Assembly: GCA_947630795.1 (NCBI GenBank)
Contig: CANRJC010000009.1
Location: 25,206-89,205 of the forward strand
Origin: an uncultured Phascolarctobacterium sp.
Lineage (GTDB): Bacteria > Bacillota > Negativicutes > Acidaminococcales > Acidaminococcaceae
DNA: 64,000 nucleotides
Reading direction: 5' to 3'
Below are positions 17,097 to 26,275 of this stretch, piece after piece (the first letter of the stretch is position 1; every line of letters begins with the position of its first letter). Made by a program: the position numbers and the translations under genes. The notes beneath the pieces were generated by a model. That model had not been told where the DNA came from. It made no database searches and saw only the letters and a list, made by a program, of their open reading frames with translations.

Positions 17097-18125
17097 TCAG
17101 CGGGCTTCCTTCCACTTGCGGATGACTTCGCTTTTATAGATGCTGGTCCACCCCAGATCGTCCACCGGCACCTGCACCTTGCCGATGAATTCTTTGCGGC
17201 CCACGTTGTCGGGATAATTTTTCACATGCCAGAGGAAGTAGTAGCCGTTTTCCCTGAGCAGCTCCACGCTCTCGTCGCTCATCAAATAATCCAAAAAAGC
17301 CCGGGCTCCCTCTTTGTTGGCGGCGTTGGCCAAAAGAGCCGCCCCGGTGAGCAGGTTGCGGTTGGCGTCTTTGATGATGCTGGCAAAAAGATGGGGATGC
17401 TTGCCCTCTAGGATCATCGCATAAGAGAGGGGCACCACGGCCACCGTCTTTTCGCCGCTGTAGACCAGCCAGCCTGCCTCTGCCAAGCCGGCGGTGAGCT
17501 GCGGCCTTTGAGCATTGAAGCGGGCGGCGTAGGCCAAAGCCTTATCTTTGCCCCGCAGCTGCCAGATGCTGGTGAGCATGCTGTAGCTGGCGCCGCCGTG
17601 CTCATAATCGGGCACGGCGATCTCGTCCCGAAGTTTTTCATCCAGCAGTTCGTCCCAAACGGTGGGGGCGTAAAGGCCGAAGCGCCGCAATTTTTCTTTG
17701 TTGCTGATCAGCCCGATGTAACCCAGATAGAGGCTGGTCCAATGGCCGTCTTTGTTGCGCAAAGTGACGGGCACTTTGTAGGCTTCCCGAGTGAGGTAAG
17801 GCTCCAGCGCCGCTTCCCGATGCGCTAAATAGTATTCTTCCGCCGTGCCGCCCAGCCACACATCGAAGCGGCCGTTTTTCAAATAGGCCAAGCGCTCTTG
17901 AAAAGTGCCGGCCGGCAAATAGGTGACTTCCGCTCTCGCTTGCTGCCTTTGGGTAAAATCGCGGATCAAAAGGCCGGTGAGGTCTTCGCCCAGACTGCTG
18001 CAGACCCGCAGCACCTGCCGCTCCTCTCCCTTGCGGCTCTCGGCGGGCCCGCCGCAGCCGACAGCTGCTGCCGCCAGCAGGAGGAGCCCGATGAGCACCG
18101 TCGCTTTACCTAACTTTTTGAACAT
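17097..18125 (-). CDS. Extracellular solute-binding lipoprotein, iron(III)-type family
   Basis: A 342-residue protein with a lipoprotein signal (LAAAAVGC, Cys near residue 24). Its body resembles class-I binding proteins of the Fe(III)/phosphonate group: RVCSSLGEDLTGLLIRDF at the start, FDVWLGGTAEEYY, and PTVWDELLDEKLRDEIAVPD. No permease or ATPase lies nearby, so it is an orphan or works with a transporter elsewhere. The ligand is not predictable from sequence alone. Confidence 0.8.
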   Translation of the reverse strand: MFKKLGKATVLIGLLLLAAAAVGCGGPAESRKGEERQVLRVCSSLGEDLTGLLIRDFTQRQQARAEVTYLPAGTFQERLAYLKNGRFDVWLGGTAEEYYLAHREAALEPYLTREAYKVPVTLRNKDGHWTSLYLGYIGLISNKEKLRRFGLYAPTVWDELLDEKLRDEIAVPDYEHGGASYSMLTSIWQLRGKDKALAYAARFNAQRPQLTAGLAEAGWLVYSGEKTVAVVPLSYAMILEGKHPHLFASIIKDANRNLLTGAALLANAANKEGARAFLDYLMSDESVELLRENGYYFLWHVKNYPDNVGRKEFIGKVQVPVDDLGWTSIYKSEVIRKWKEAR

Positions 18126-18482
18126 GACCGCCGCCTCCGCACATTGCTAACTAATTATACAACTTGCCGGCGAAAAATGCCACCGCCATCTCCGTTAAAG
18201 AGACGGCCGCACTTGTATGCCGAAATTTTTCTCCGTGAGTCCCATGAGCCCCCTTCCCACCGAAAGAGCAAAAGCGCCGCGACCCCTCGACTTTGCAAAA
18301 CGGCGCGGCTTTTTTCTGCGCAGGCTTTTGCAGATCATCTAACTTTTTTTGAGAGGAGAAAAAGCAGCGTCGGTCTTTGCAAATTATCACCGCCCCTTCC
18401 TCTCAAGAGCGCAGGCCTGTGGTAAAATAAAAATAAGCGCCGACCCGCGGCGCAACTTTGCGCAAAACAAGGAGGCTCTCTC
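18126..18482. other. Intergenic region between divergent genes
   Basis: No credible gene. It holds a minus-strand TATAAT (18154-18159) for the lipoprotein gene, a GC hairpin followed by T6 at 18274-18315, and the upstream region of the radical SAM gene, whose ribosome site AAGGAGG lies just before 18483. Confidence 0.5.
18274..18316 (+). terminator. Terminator-like hairpin with no obvious upstream gene
   Basis: GCCGCG (18276-18281) pairs with CGCGGC (18304-18309), followed by TTTTTT. No plus-strand gene ends before it, since the neighbour on that side runs on the minus strand. Confidence 0.5.
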
Positions 18483-19421
18483 ATGCCCTACTGTTATATC
18501 TGTCCCCATCGCTGCGGCGTAGACCGCCCTTTGACTCTCGCAGACAGCGCAGAAGGCCGCTGCTTCGGCAGCTGCGGCTGCGGTCTCGCCCCCATCGTGG
18601 CCCGGGCCGCTCTCCATCGCTGGGAAGAGCCCTGCATCAGCGGCACCCGCGGCGCAGGCGCCGTCTTCTTCTCCGGCTGCAACCTGCACTGCGTTTTCTG
18701 TCAAAATTTTTCTGTCAGCAGCAAAAACGGCTACGGCGACGGCTTCGGCATCGAGATCGATGTGCCCCGGCTGCGGCAGATCTATCGCGAATTGATCGAA
18801 GAAGGCGCCCACAACATCGATCTGGTGACCCCCACCCATTTCGCTCAGGCGGTGGCGGAAAGTTTGGACGCACCTCTCGGTGTGCCGGTGATCTATAACT
18901 GCGGCGGCTTCGAGACCTTGGACACTTTGGCCAAGCTCAAGGGCAAGATAGATATTTATCTGCCCGATCTGAAATGGTACGACGATGTGGCGGCCGTGAA
19001 ATACAGCAACGCCCCTTCCTATTTCCGCGTGGCCACCGCCGCCATCGAAGCCATGTATGAACAAGTGGGCGCTTATAAATTAGACGAAGACGGCCTCTTG
19101 CAAAAAGGCGTGCTGATCCGCCACTTGATCATGCCCGGCTTTCTCGACGACACGAAAAAGATCATCGACTGGGTGGCGAAAACTTTTAAGCCCGGCCAGG
19201 TGCTCTTCAGCCTCATGCGTCAATATGTGCCCTGCGGCAGAGCAAAAGAGTATCCCGAGATCGACCGCACCTTGAGCGACGAAGAATATAAAGAGGCGGA
19301 AGCCTATCTTCTGGCAAGTTCTATCGAAGACGGTTACCTGCAGGAAGAAGCGGCCTGCGCGTCCGAGGACTTCATCCCCGCCTTCGACGGCACCGGCGTG
19401 CTGAAGAAAGCGGAGAACTGA
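18483..19421 (+). CDS. Radical SAM protein, PflX (COG1313)-like
   Basis: A 312-residue Fe-S enzyme. The radical SAM cluster motif is SGCNLHCVFCQNF (Cx3Cx2C, about residues 64-75). An additional N-terminal Cys set (CYICPHRCGV, and CFGSCGCG) fits the COG1313/PflX group. This group resembles pyruvate formate-lyase activating enzyme but its target is not established. AAGGAGG precedes the ATG. It appears to be a single-gene unit ending at a strong hairpin. Confidence 0.85.
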   Translation: MPYCYICPHRCGVDRPLTLADSAEGRCFGSCGCGLAPIVARAALHRWEEPCISGTRGAGAVFFSGCNLHCVFCQNFSVSSKNGYGDGFGIEIDVPRLRQIYRELIEEGAHNIDLVTPTHFAQAVAESLDAPLGVPVIYNCGGFETLDTLAKLKGKIDIYLPDLKWYDDVAAVKYSNAPSYFRVATAAIEAMYEQVGAYKLDEDGLLQKGVLIRHLIMPGFLDDTKKIIDWVAKTFKPGQVLFSLMRQYVPCGRAKEYPEIDRTLSDEEYKEAEAYLLASSIEDGYLQEEAACASEDFIPAFDGTGVLKKAEN

Positions 19422-19486
19422 AAGGCGAAGAGCGCAGGAGAAAACTAATATCGTTGAGCAAGCAGACGAAGAGCAAAATAAAAACA

Positions 19487-19529
19487 CAAAAGGGCCCCGG
19501 CGGGCGATCGCTCGTCGAGGTCCTTTCCT
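19487..19529. terminator. Bidirectional terminator
   Basis: A long stem starting AAAGGGCCCCGG pairs, with G-T wobbles, to the segment ending GAGGTCCTTT, around an ATCG loop. It sits between the convergent radical SAM and HAD phosphatase genes with A-rich and T-rich flanks. Confidence 0.75.
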
Positions 19530-19554
19530 TCTGAGTTTTTTGCGAGGCTCTCTT

Positions 19555-20370
19555 TTATTTCTTTTTATTTTTTTGCTCTTCCGCCAAACGGGCGATGTCG
19601 CCCACGCCGTCTAAGACCAGCGAAGGTCGATAGGCGAAAGTTTGGATCTCTTCTTTGGCAGTGACGCCGCTCAGCACCAGCACCGTGGTCATGCCGCTCT
19701 CTAAGCCCGAGATAACATCCGTGTCCATGCGGTCGCCTATCATCACCGCTTCAGCGGAGTGACAATCTAAAAGCCTCAGCCCCGTGCGCATCATCAAAGG
19801 ATTGGGCTTGCCGCAAAAATAGGCCTGCTTGCCGGTGGCCAGCTCTACGGGAGCGATCAAAGCCTTACAGCCGGGCATGATGCCGTTTTCCACCGGGCCC
19901 GACACGTCCGGGTTGGTGCCGATGAGCTTGGCTCCCGCCAGCACCAAGTTGGCCGCTTTGGTGAGGGTGTCCAAAGAATAGACTCTGCCCTCGCCGAAGA
20001 CCACGTAATCGGGGTTCACGTCGTTCATGGTGAGGCCCGCATCGTAAAGAGCATTCAAAAGCCCCGCCTCGCCGATGGCGTACACCGAACAGCCCGGCGC
20101 CTGCTCTTTTAAAAAGGCCGCCGTGGCCAAAGCGCTGGTATAAAAATGTTCTACCGGCACGTCCAACCCCATGCGGTGCAGTTTTTGCCGCAGGTCCATG
20201 GGAGTGTAGCCGCTGTTGTTGGTCAAAAAAAGATATTCTTTCTTTTCTTTCTGCAGCCAACGGACGAATTCTTTGACACCGGGCAGCACCAAATTGCCGT
20301 GGTAGATGACGCCGTCCATATCGCACATGAAGCCTTGTTTCTTGTTAAAGTCGATCGAATTTTCTTCCAT
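19555..20370 (-). CDS. HAD-superfamily IIA phosphatase, NagD-like
   Basis: A 271-residue phosphatase. Motif I is MCDMDGVIYHG (nucleophile Asp in DMDG), motif II is FLTNNSG, and the last motif is VMIGDRMDTDVISG. The C2 cap and the CGKPNPLMMRTG lysine region place it in the NagD/AraL/PGP branch. Substrates in this branch are sugar phosphates, nucleotides or phosphoglycolate-like metabolites. It ends in a Lys-rich tail. Confidence 0.9.
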   Translation of the reverse strand: MEENSIDFNKKQGFMCDMDGVIYHGNLVLPGVKEFVRWLQKEKKEYLFLTNNSGYTPMDLRQKLHRMGLDVPVEHFYTSALATAAFLKEQAPGCSVYAIGEAGLLNALYDAGLTMNDVNPDYVVFGEGRVYSLDTLTKAANLVLAGAKLIGTNPDVSGPVENGIMPGCKALIAPVELATGKQAYFCGKPNPLMMRTGLRLLDCHSAEAVMIGDRMDTDVISGLESGMTTVLVLSGVTAKEEIQTFAYRPSLVLDGVGDIARLAEEQKNKKK

Positions 20371-20446
20371 ATCTACAGCTCTCTTTCTTTTGCCGCCTCT
20401 TTTTTGCCGGCGGCTTTTTTATTTTTGACGAACTGCCGAAAATATC

Positions 20447-21949
20447 TCAGCCGTTCAATAAACGGTCGAAGTCTTCGTTCAGCCGTTTTTCGGCGGCGCT
20501 CAGTTTATTTTTTGCCTCAGCCTGCCACTTGCGGTCCACGGCGATCGCCTCTTTTTCTTTTTTCATCATGATCTTTATCTCTGCGGGCTGGGGCCCTCCC
20601 TTCACTGCCCTATGCTGCACGATAGCTGCAGGGTCTAGGGCCGAGCGCCACTCTTCTTCGCTGAGAGGAAAAGTTTGAGGCAGACTGCTGTCTTCACTAG
20701 CCAAACGAGCGTAAAGCTTCGCCGCTTCACTGTAGGTGAAAGCGGAAGGAGGGATGTTGTTATTTCGAGCATAAGTCACGACTTCCGAGGCGAAGTGATG
20801 GCCGGTGCGGAAGGGCACGTCGTGTTTCAACATCAAAACATCGGCTATCTCCTGAGAGCAGGTCCAATCCAAATTCAATTCTTCCAGAGCACGCTGGGGC
20901 CTCACGTCTAAAACATGAAGGATGTGAGCGAAGTCGCTCAGCATTTTTGCGGTCTTCTCCGTTAGGGGATCGCCGCCCGCAAGACGGCCGTCGGCCATAC
21001 CGGCCGGGATATTGTGGCTGCGATAAGTCTCGGCCGCCGCCAAACCCAGCAAGGTAGAGCAATCGGTGCGGCATTGGTTCAAGATGCCCGGATTTCTTTT
21101 TTGAGGCATGGCCGAAGACACATAGGTGTTGCCTCCTCCCTCTTGCAGCAAGATCCAAGGGCGAGGCTGAGCATATTGCTGCATGATCTCTTGGATAAAA
21201 CTTGCGGTGTGCACGGCGACAGAAGCAACTATGCCTCCCAGCTCCAAGGGAGCTTCCATGGGATAGATCTGTCCGGCATCGTAGGTGTTATAGGCAAGGC
21301 CGTCGAAGCCCAAATAAGCCGCCATCTTGTCTCGGTCCAAAGGCCAGCCGGTGCCGTTGAGCACTGTGGCCCCCATGGGCGAACGGTTGAGCCGCACATA
21401 AAATTCTTTCAGACGCTCTTCATCGCGGCCGTAGGCCGTGGCATAAGCCAAAAGGTAATGAGCATAACTGTTGGGCTGAGCGGCCACGCCGTTGGTGTAA
21501 TTGGGGAGCACCATATCGGGGTAGCGCTCGGCCAATTCTAGCAAAGACGAACGGACTTCGGCCAAAGCGTCCGCCAATTTCAAAGAAGCCTCTCTCTGCC
21601 GCACCAAACTGCAGGTGGTGAGCATGTCTTGGCTGGAGCGCCCGGCGTGGATACGGGTGATGTCCGCTCCCGCCGCTTTGATCAAAAGAGGTTCGAAGGT
21701 GATCACCAAGCCGGGCCGGGCTGCCCCGGGGGCCTCTCCCTCTTGCAAAACTTTTTGCAGACCGGCGGCAAAAGTTTTTCCCTGTTCTTCAGAGAGCAGG
21801 CCCTGACGAGTGTTGATGACGATGCTGGCCTTATTGATCTGTCCCAGCCAATAGAAATTGTCTTTCGTCTCTGCCTGGGCGACGGAGCTGCCGGCACAGA
21901 GGCAGGCGAGAGCCAGAGGCGCTGCTTTTTTCATGAGATCTCTTTTCAT
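20447..21949 (-). CDS. Exported argininosuccinate lyase-like protein (fumarase/aspartase superfamily)
   Basis: A 500-residue protein with a clear signal peptide (ACLCAGSSVAQAE, cleavage near residue 27), unusual because this superfamily is normally cytosolic. It keeps the superfamily signature SSAMPQKRNPG (about residue 290) and the HAGRSSQDM segment that matches HTGRSRND of argininosuccinate lyase. The THLQxAQP region reads YTNGVAAQPNSYAHYLLAY, so the usual motif His is Asn. The C-terminus is Lys/Glu-rich and helical. It could be a periplasmic lyase with altered chemistry or a binding protein built on the lyase fold. Confidence 0.8.
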   Translation of the reverse strand: MKRDLMKKAAPLALACLCAGSSVAQAETKDNFYWLGQINKASIVINTRQGLLSEEQGKTFAAGLQKVLQEGEAPGAARPGLVITFEPLLIKAAGADITRIHAGRSSQDMLTTCSLVRQREASLKLADALAEVRSSLLELAERYPDMVLPNYTNGVAAQPNSYAHYLLAYATAYGRDEERLKEFYVRLNRSPMGATVLNGTGWPLDRDKMAAYLGFDGLAYNTYDAGQIYPMEAPLELGGIVASVAVHTASFIQEIMQQYAQPRPWILLQEGGGNTYVSSAMPQKRNPGILNQCRTDCSTLLGLAAAETYRSHNIPAGMADGRLAGGDPLTEKTAKMLSDFAHILHVLDVRPQRALEELNLDWTCSQEIADVLMLKHDVPFRTGHHFASEVVTYARNNNIPPSAFTYSEAAKLYARLASEDSSLPQTFPLSEEEWRSALDPAAIVQHRAVKGGPQPAEIKIMMKKEKEAIAVDRKWQAEAKNKLSAAEKRLNEDFDRLLNG

Positions 21950-22044
21950 CTCGGGTCACTCTCCTTTTTTTACATTATAACGCTTTGCCTTTGGGCAAAC
22001 GGTCAAGTTTTTGTAAACGACAGTTCAAAAATAGCGCCCGCGAA

Positions 22045-22080
22045 AAAGAAAGCCCGGGTCGAACACCGGACTTTTTTCGG
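22045..22080 (-). terminator. Terminator after alr
   Basis: On the minus strand GTCCGGT pairs with ACCCGGGC across a five-base loop, followed by a T-rich run. It lies just past the alanine racemase stop. Confidence 0.65.
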
Positions 22081-22092
22081 CGCCGAAGGCAC

Positions 22093-23211
22093 CTAATTCC
22101 CTCTGACATATTCTCTCGGCACCCGGGGGCTGATAGAGCAGGCCACTTCATAGCAGATAGTGTCGGCCCATTGGGCCACCAACTCCAAAGGCAGCTCGCT
22201 GCCGCCGAACACCAGCACTTCCGTGCCCACTTCGGCTCGAGGGATGTCGGTGACATCTAACATCACCTGATCCATGCAGACTCTGCCGGCGATGGGAGCC
22301 TTCTTGCCGTCGATGAGCATGTAGCCTTTATTGGAAAGGCGGCGGCTGATGCCGTCGGCATAACCCATGGGCACGGTGGCGATGCGGCTGTCTCTTTTAA
22401 GGATGCAGCTGCGGCCGTAGCCTACGCTCTCTCCGGCCGGCAGCTCTTTGACGAAAGATATTTTCGACTTTACTTTCATCACCGGCTCGAAGGCTTTATA
22501 ACAATCGATCATGTGAGCGGGGTGGAGCCCGTAGAGAGTGATGCCCTGGCGCACCATGTCCAGCTGATATTCCTGCAGCTCCGTCAAAGCGGCGCTGTTG
22601 GCGATGTGACGGATGGGCACCTTCACGCCTTCTCTTTCGATGAGGGCCAAAGCCTCTTTGAAGCGGGCGAACTGCAAAGCGGCGAAGCCTTTGTCGTCGG
22701 CGTCGGCGGTGGCGAAGTGAGAGAAGACTCCTTCGATATTAATGCCGGGGAAAGAGGCGGCCAAACGGGCGAATTTTCCCGCTTCCGCCACATGGACGCC
22801 GATGCGGTGCATGCCGGTATCGACTTTTAAATGCACCTTGGCCCGCGTGTGCTGTTTAAGAGCTGCCTCGTTGAGAGCAGAGAGAGCCTGCTCATCGAAG
22901 ACAGCGTGGCTCACATCATAGCGCACGGCAAGATCGGCCACCTCGGGCTGCAGAGCCCCCAAGACGAGGATGGGAGCATCCAGCCCGGCGTCTCTTAAAG
23001 CCACCGCCTCTTGCAAAAGAGCCACGGCCAAAAAATCGGCGCCGTTCCTCACAGCCTCCATGGCGATACGCACAGCCCCGTGACCGTAAGCGTCGGCCTT
23101 CACCACCGCGCACAATTTGGTGGCGGGCCTAAGCTGAGCCTTGGCTGTTTGTACATTATGGGCCACAGCATCTAAATTTATTTCCGCCCAGGCGCCCCGC
23201 TGGATGTGCAA
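22093..23211 (-). CDS. alr: Alanine racemase
   Basis: Makes D-alanine for peptidoglycan, using PLP. The 372-residue protein has the PLP lysine in VVKADAYGHGA (about residue 37), the barrel motif KVDTGMHRIGV, and the second catalytic base region SVGYGRSC. The C-terminal beta domain includes RVCMDQVMLDVT. I propose a TTG start at 23211, since GAGGTGG lies six bases upstream. A GTG three codons earlier overlaps that ribosome site and is the alternative. Confidence 0.94.
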   Translation of the reverse strand: MHIQRGAWAEINLDAVAHNVQTAKAQLRPATKLCAVVKADAYGHGAVRIAMEAVRNGADFLAVALLQEAVALRDAGLDAPILVLGALQPEVADLAVRYDVSHAVFDEQALSALNEAALKQHTRAKVHLKVDTGMHRIGVHVAEAGKFARLAASFPGINIEGVFSHFATADADDKGFAALQFARFKEALALIEREGVKVPIRHIANSAALTELQEYQLDMVRQGITLYGLHPAHMIDCYKAFEPVMKVKSKISFVKELPAGESVGYGRSCILKRDSRIATVPMGYADGISRRLSNKGYMLIDGKKAPIAGRVCMDQVMLDVTDIPRAEVGTEVLVFGGSELPLELVAQWADTICYEVACSISPRVPREYVRGN

Positions 23212-23280
23212 GCCTACCACCTCATAATATCTTCAGAAAAATTTCTTCGTCGCCTTTTCTTTCAGTATATACAAAAGCGC

Positions 23281-24138
23281 TCAATAAGTCAAAACTTCCG
23301 GCCCGTTCTCGGTGATCAAGACGGTGTGCTCCCATTGAGCGCTGAGACTGCCGTCGGCGGTGTAAACGGTCCAGCCGTTGGTTTCGTCCACGTAGATTTC
23401 TTTCCGTCCCATGTTGATCATGGGCTCGACGGTGATCACCATGCCCGGCACCAAAAGCATGCCTGTCTTTTTTCTCCCCACGTGAGGCACGAAGGGATCT
23501 TCGTGAAATTCATTGCCCACGCCGTGGCCGCCGTATTCTTCCACTACACTGTAGCCGTGTTTATGGGCGAGGCCGGAGACCGCAGCCCCGATGTCCCCCA
23601 AAAAGCCCCAGGCTTGAGCGGCGGCGACGCCTCTTTTCAAACATTCTTTGGTGACGGCCACCAAGTCTTTGGCTTTTTTGTCTGTTTTGCCGATCATGAA
23701 CATACGAGAAGCGTCACCGTAGTATCCTTTATATATAGTAGAAACATCTACGTTGACGATGTCGCCGCTCTTTAAGACGACCCTCTCGTCGGGGATGCCG
23801 TGGCACACCTGATCGTTCACGGAGGTGCACACGCTTTTGGGGAAACCGAAAAAGCCCAAAGGGGCGGGGGTGGCCCCGCATTTGAGAGTGAAATCGTACA
23901 CGATGCGGTCGATCTCTGCCGTCGTCATGCCCGCCTTTATGTATTTCGCCACTTCGTCCAGCACCAGGGTGTTGATGCGGCAGGCTTCTCTGATCCCTGC
24001 CAACTGTGCGGGCGTCTTGATGAGCGATCGATCCGGCACTTCCCAGCCTCTCGTTTTGGCGGCGGCGATCTTGGCATCGATCATTTGATGACAGTCTTCA
24101 TATTTTTTCCCGCTGCCGCACCAGCATAGTCCTTCCAT
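23281..24138 (-). CDS. map: Methionine aminopeptidase with SEC-C zinc motif
   Basis: Removes the initiator Met from new proteins. The 285-residue protein starts with a SEC-C metal-binding motif, CWCGSGKKYEDCH (residues 5-17), which some Firmicutes MetAPs carry for ribosome contact. The pita-bread catalytic domain shows VNVDVSTIYKGYYGDASRMF, GGHGVGNEFHEDP and VEPMIN, holding the Asp, His and Glu metal ligands. GAAGGAG precedes the ATG. Confidence 0.95.
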   Translation of the reverse strand: MEGLCWCGSGKKYEDCHQMIDAKIAAAKTRGWEVPDRSLIKTPAQLAGIREACRINTLVLDEVAKYIKAGMTTAEIDRIVYDFTLKCGATPAPLGFFGFPKSVCTSVNDQVCHGIPDERVVLKSGDIVNVDVSTIYKGYYGDASRMFMIGKTDKKAKDLVAVTKECLKRGVAAAQAWGFLGDIGAAVSGLAHKHGYSVVEEYGGHGVGNEFHEDPFVPHVGRKKTGMLLVPGMVITVEPMINMGRKEIYVDETNGWTVYTADGSLSAQWEHTVLITENGPEVLTY

Positions 24139-24250
24139 TTACAACTCCTTCTCGCCTTTTTTATAGCAGCTTTTTTCTCTCACTTCAAAATTTTAAGGCT
24201 AAAGAAAAAATAAAAAACTTTTTTCAAGGCGTCTCTCTTTTTTCCAGTAC

Positions 24251-24262
24251 AGTATTATAGCA
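24251..24262 (-). promoter_or_regulatory. Extended -10 promoter for map
   Basis: The minus strand reads TGCTATAAT here (TATAAT at 24254-24259), an extended -10 element. No good -35 is seen. The start codon lies about 115 nt downstream. Confidence 0.5.
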
Positions 24263-24332
24263 CAGTCGGGTGACAAGCACATAGGACTTGTGATAAAATT
24301 AGTTTATCATTTCGAATAAAAAGAGGTTTTTT

Positions 24333-24980
24333 ATGGAAAGCGTCATCGCCGGCTTCATCGATCTTATTTTGCATTTGGACAAACATCTCCCCGAAATCAT
24401 GGCCGCCTACGGCTCCTTCATCTACGCCATTTTATTTTTAGTCGTCTTCTGCGAGACGGGGCTGGTGGTCACTCCCTTTTTGCCGGGCGACTCTCTGCTT
24501 TTCGCCTGCGGAGCTTTGGCCGCGGCCTCGGAGAGTTTGAGCATCGGCTGGGTCACCGGTCTCTTTTTGCTGGCGGCGGTGCTGGGAGACGCCAGCAATT
24601 ATTTTATCGGCGAACGGCTGGGAGAAAGGCTGCTGGCCTCTCACAACCGGCTCATCAAACCGGAGCACGTGCAAAAAGCTTCCGATTTTTACGCCCGCCA
24701 CGGTCATAAAGCCATCTTTCTCGCCCGCTTCGTGCCCATCGTCCGCACCTTCGCCCCCTTCGTGGCCGGCATCGGCAAGATGCACTATCTCACCTTTGCC
24801 CATTACAACGTGGTGGGGGCCGTCGTCTGGGTGGGCCTCTTCGTAGGCGGCGGCTATTTCTTCGGCAACATCCCCGTGATCAAACAAAATTTTACCTTCG
24901 TCACCTTGGGCATCGTCGTCGTTTCTCTTTTGCCCGTGCTGTACGAGACAGTGGGCAAACGCCTTTTGGGAAAAGAATAA
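24333..24980 (+). CDS. DedA family membrane protein
   Basis: A 215-residue integral membrane protein of the DedA/VTT group, members of which flip undecaprenyl phosphate or phospholipids. Visible hallmarks are the ETGLVVTPFLPGDSLLF segment, GDASNYFIGERLG and the re-entrant-loop motif FLARFVPIVRTFAPFVAG with its conserved Arg residues. Four to five hydrophobic spans. It is followed 13 bp later by a threonine aldolase gene. Confidence 0.92.
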   Translation: MESVIAGFIDLILHLDKHLPEIMAAYGSFIYAILFLVVFCETGLVVTPFLPGDSLLFACGALAAASESLSIGWVTGLFLLAAVLGDASNYFIGERLGERLLASHNRLIKPEHVQKASDFYARHGHKAIFLARFVPIVRTFAPFVAGIGKMHYLTFAHYNVVGAVVWVGLFVGGGYFFGNIPVIKQNFTFVTLGIVVVSLLPVLYETVGKRLLGKE

Positions 24981-24993
24981 GGAAGGGACTGCT

Positions 24994-26034
24994 ATGGGCA
25001 AATATTTTTTCACCAGCGATTATGCCGAGGGCTGCCACCCGAAAGTGCTGGAAGCTTTGGCGGCCGCCAACATGGAACAATGCACGGGCTACGGCCTCGA
25101 CCCTTTTTGCGAAAAGGCCCGGGCCCTCATCAAAGAAACTTTCGCCTGCCCTGAGGCCGACGTTCACTTTTTGGCGGGCGGCACTCAGGCCAACCTGACG
25201 GTGGTCTGCGCCGCTCTGCGTCCTCATCAGGGCGTGTATGTGGCCGCCACCGGCCACCCCAACAATCACGAAGCCGGCGCTTTGGAGCATCAGGGCCACC
25301 GAGTGCTGACCCTGCCCACCGCCGACGGCAAGCTCTATGCAGAGCAGGTGGATGCGGCCTATCGTCAATATGCCGAAGATCCTTTCAACGAGCATTGGTG
25401 CCAGCCGAAGATGGTCTACATCTCGCAGCCTACGGAAGTGGGCAGCCTCTATTTGAAAAAAGAGTTGGAAGACCTGTACGAGGTGTGCCGCCGTCACGGC
25501 CTCTATCTTTTCGTAGACGGCGCCCGCTTGGGCTACGCCCTCACTTCCCCGGCCTGCGACTTCAGCCCCGCCGACTTAGCAGCCAACTGCGATGTGTTTT
25601 ACGCCGGCGGCACCAAGTGCGGCCTGCTCTGCGGCGAAGCGGTGGTGCTCTTGAACGATGCTCTTAAACCGGACTTTCGCACCATCGCCAAACAAAACGG
25701 CGCCATCCTCTCCAAGGGGCGCCTCTTGGGCGTGCAGTTCGCTGCCCTTTTCACCGACGGTCTTTACTTTAAGATCTGCGGCGCTGCCAATAAAGAAGCT
25801 CTGCGTATCAAAGCGGCTCTCGGCGCCAAAGGCATAAGCTTCGTCACCGACTCTCCCACCAATCAGCAGTTCGCCATCCTCACCCCGGCTCAATATGAGG
25901 CTCTCAGCGAAAATTTCGAGCTGGGCCTCACCGAGTATCTGCCCGGCGGTCTCTTGAACGTCCGCTTCTGCACCAGTTGGGCCACCGACCCTGCCCAAAC
26001 GGACAAATTGATCGCGGCCATCGAAGCTCTGTAA
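24994..26034 (+). CDS. Low-specificity L-threonine aldolase
   Basis: PLP enzyme cleaving threonine or allo-threonine to glycine and acetaldehyde. The 346-residue protein shows the fold-type I pattern: FLAGGTQANLTV, the PLP-binding Asp in LFVDGARLGYAL, and the PLP lysine in YAGGTKCGLL. The LxGxxL and dimer-contact segments fit the beta-eliminating lyase family. AAGGAAGGG lies just before the start, and it probably shares a transcript with the DedA gene. Confidence 0.9.
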   Translation: MGKYFFTSDYAEGCHPKVLEALAAANMEQCTGYGLDPFCEKARALIKETFACPEADVHFLAGGTQANLTVVCAALRPHQGVYVAATGHPNNHEAGALEHQGHRVLTLPTADGKLYAEQVDAAYRQYAEDPFNEHWCQPKMVYISQPTEVGSLYLKKELEDLYEVCRRHGLYLFVDGARLGYALTSPACDFSPADLAANCDVFYAGGTKCGLLCGEAVVLLNDALKPDFRTIAKQNGAILSKGRLLGVQFAALFTDGLYFKICGAANKEALRIKAALGAKGISFVTDSPTNQQFAILTPAQYEALSENFELGLTEYLPGGLLNVRFCTSWATDPAQTDKLIAAIEAL

Positions 26035-26202
26035 AAAATTCGCGAGGATTTTTCCGGCACTTCTTTTTATAAATATTTTCCGGTAAAAAGAGCGGCGTTT
26101 TCTTGAAAAACTTTTTTAAAAAAGCAGAGCGCAAAAACTTCTCTCTTCTTCCGAAAAACAGCTCCCCTCGCTCCTAGCGCCGAAATTTTTTCCGCTATCA
26201 AA

Positions 26203-26252
26203 AAAGCGAACGCTGCCCCGGCTCTCACCGAGGCAGCGTTTATCTTTTGCTT
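26203..26252. terminator. Bidirectional terminator
   Basis: AACGCTGCC (26209-26217) pairs exactly with GGCAGCGTT (26232-26240). A6 lies to the left and TATCTTTT to the right. It serves the convergent threonine aldolase and AlaX genes. Confidence 0.8.
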
Positions 26253-26275
26253 TTTTCGTTGTGGGAAGAGAAAGA

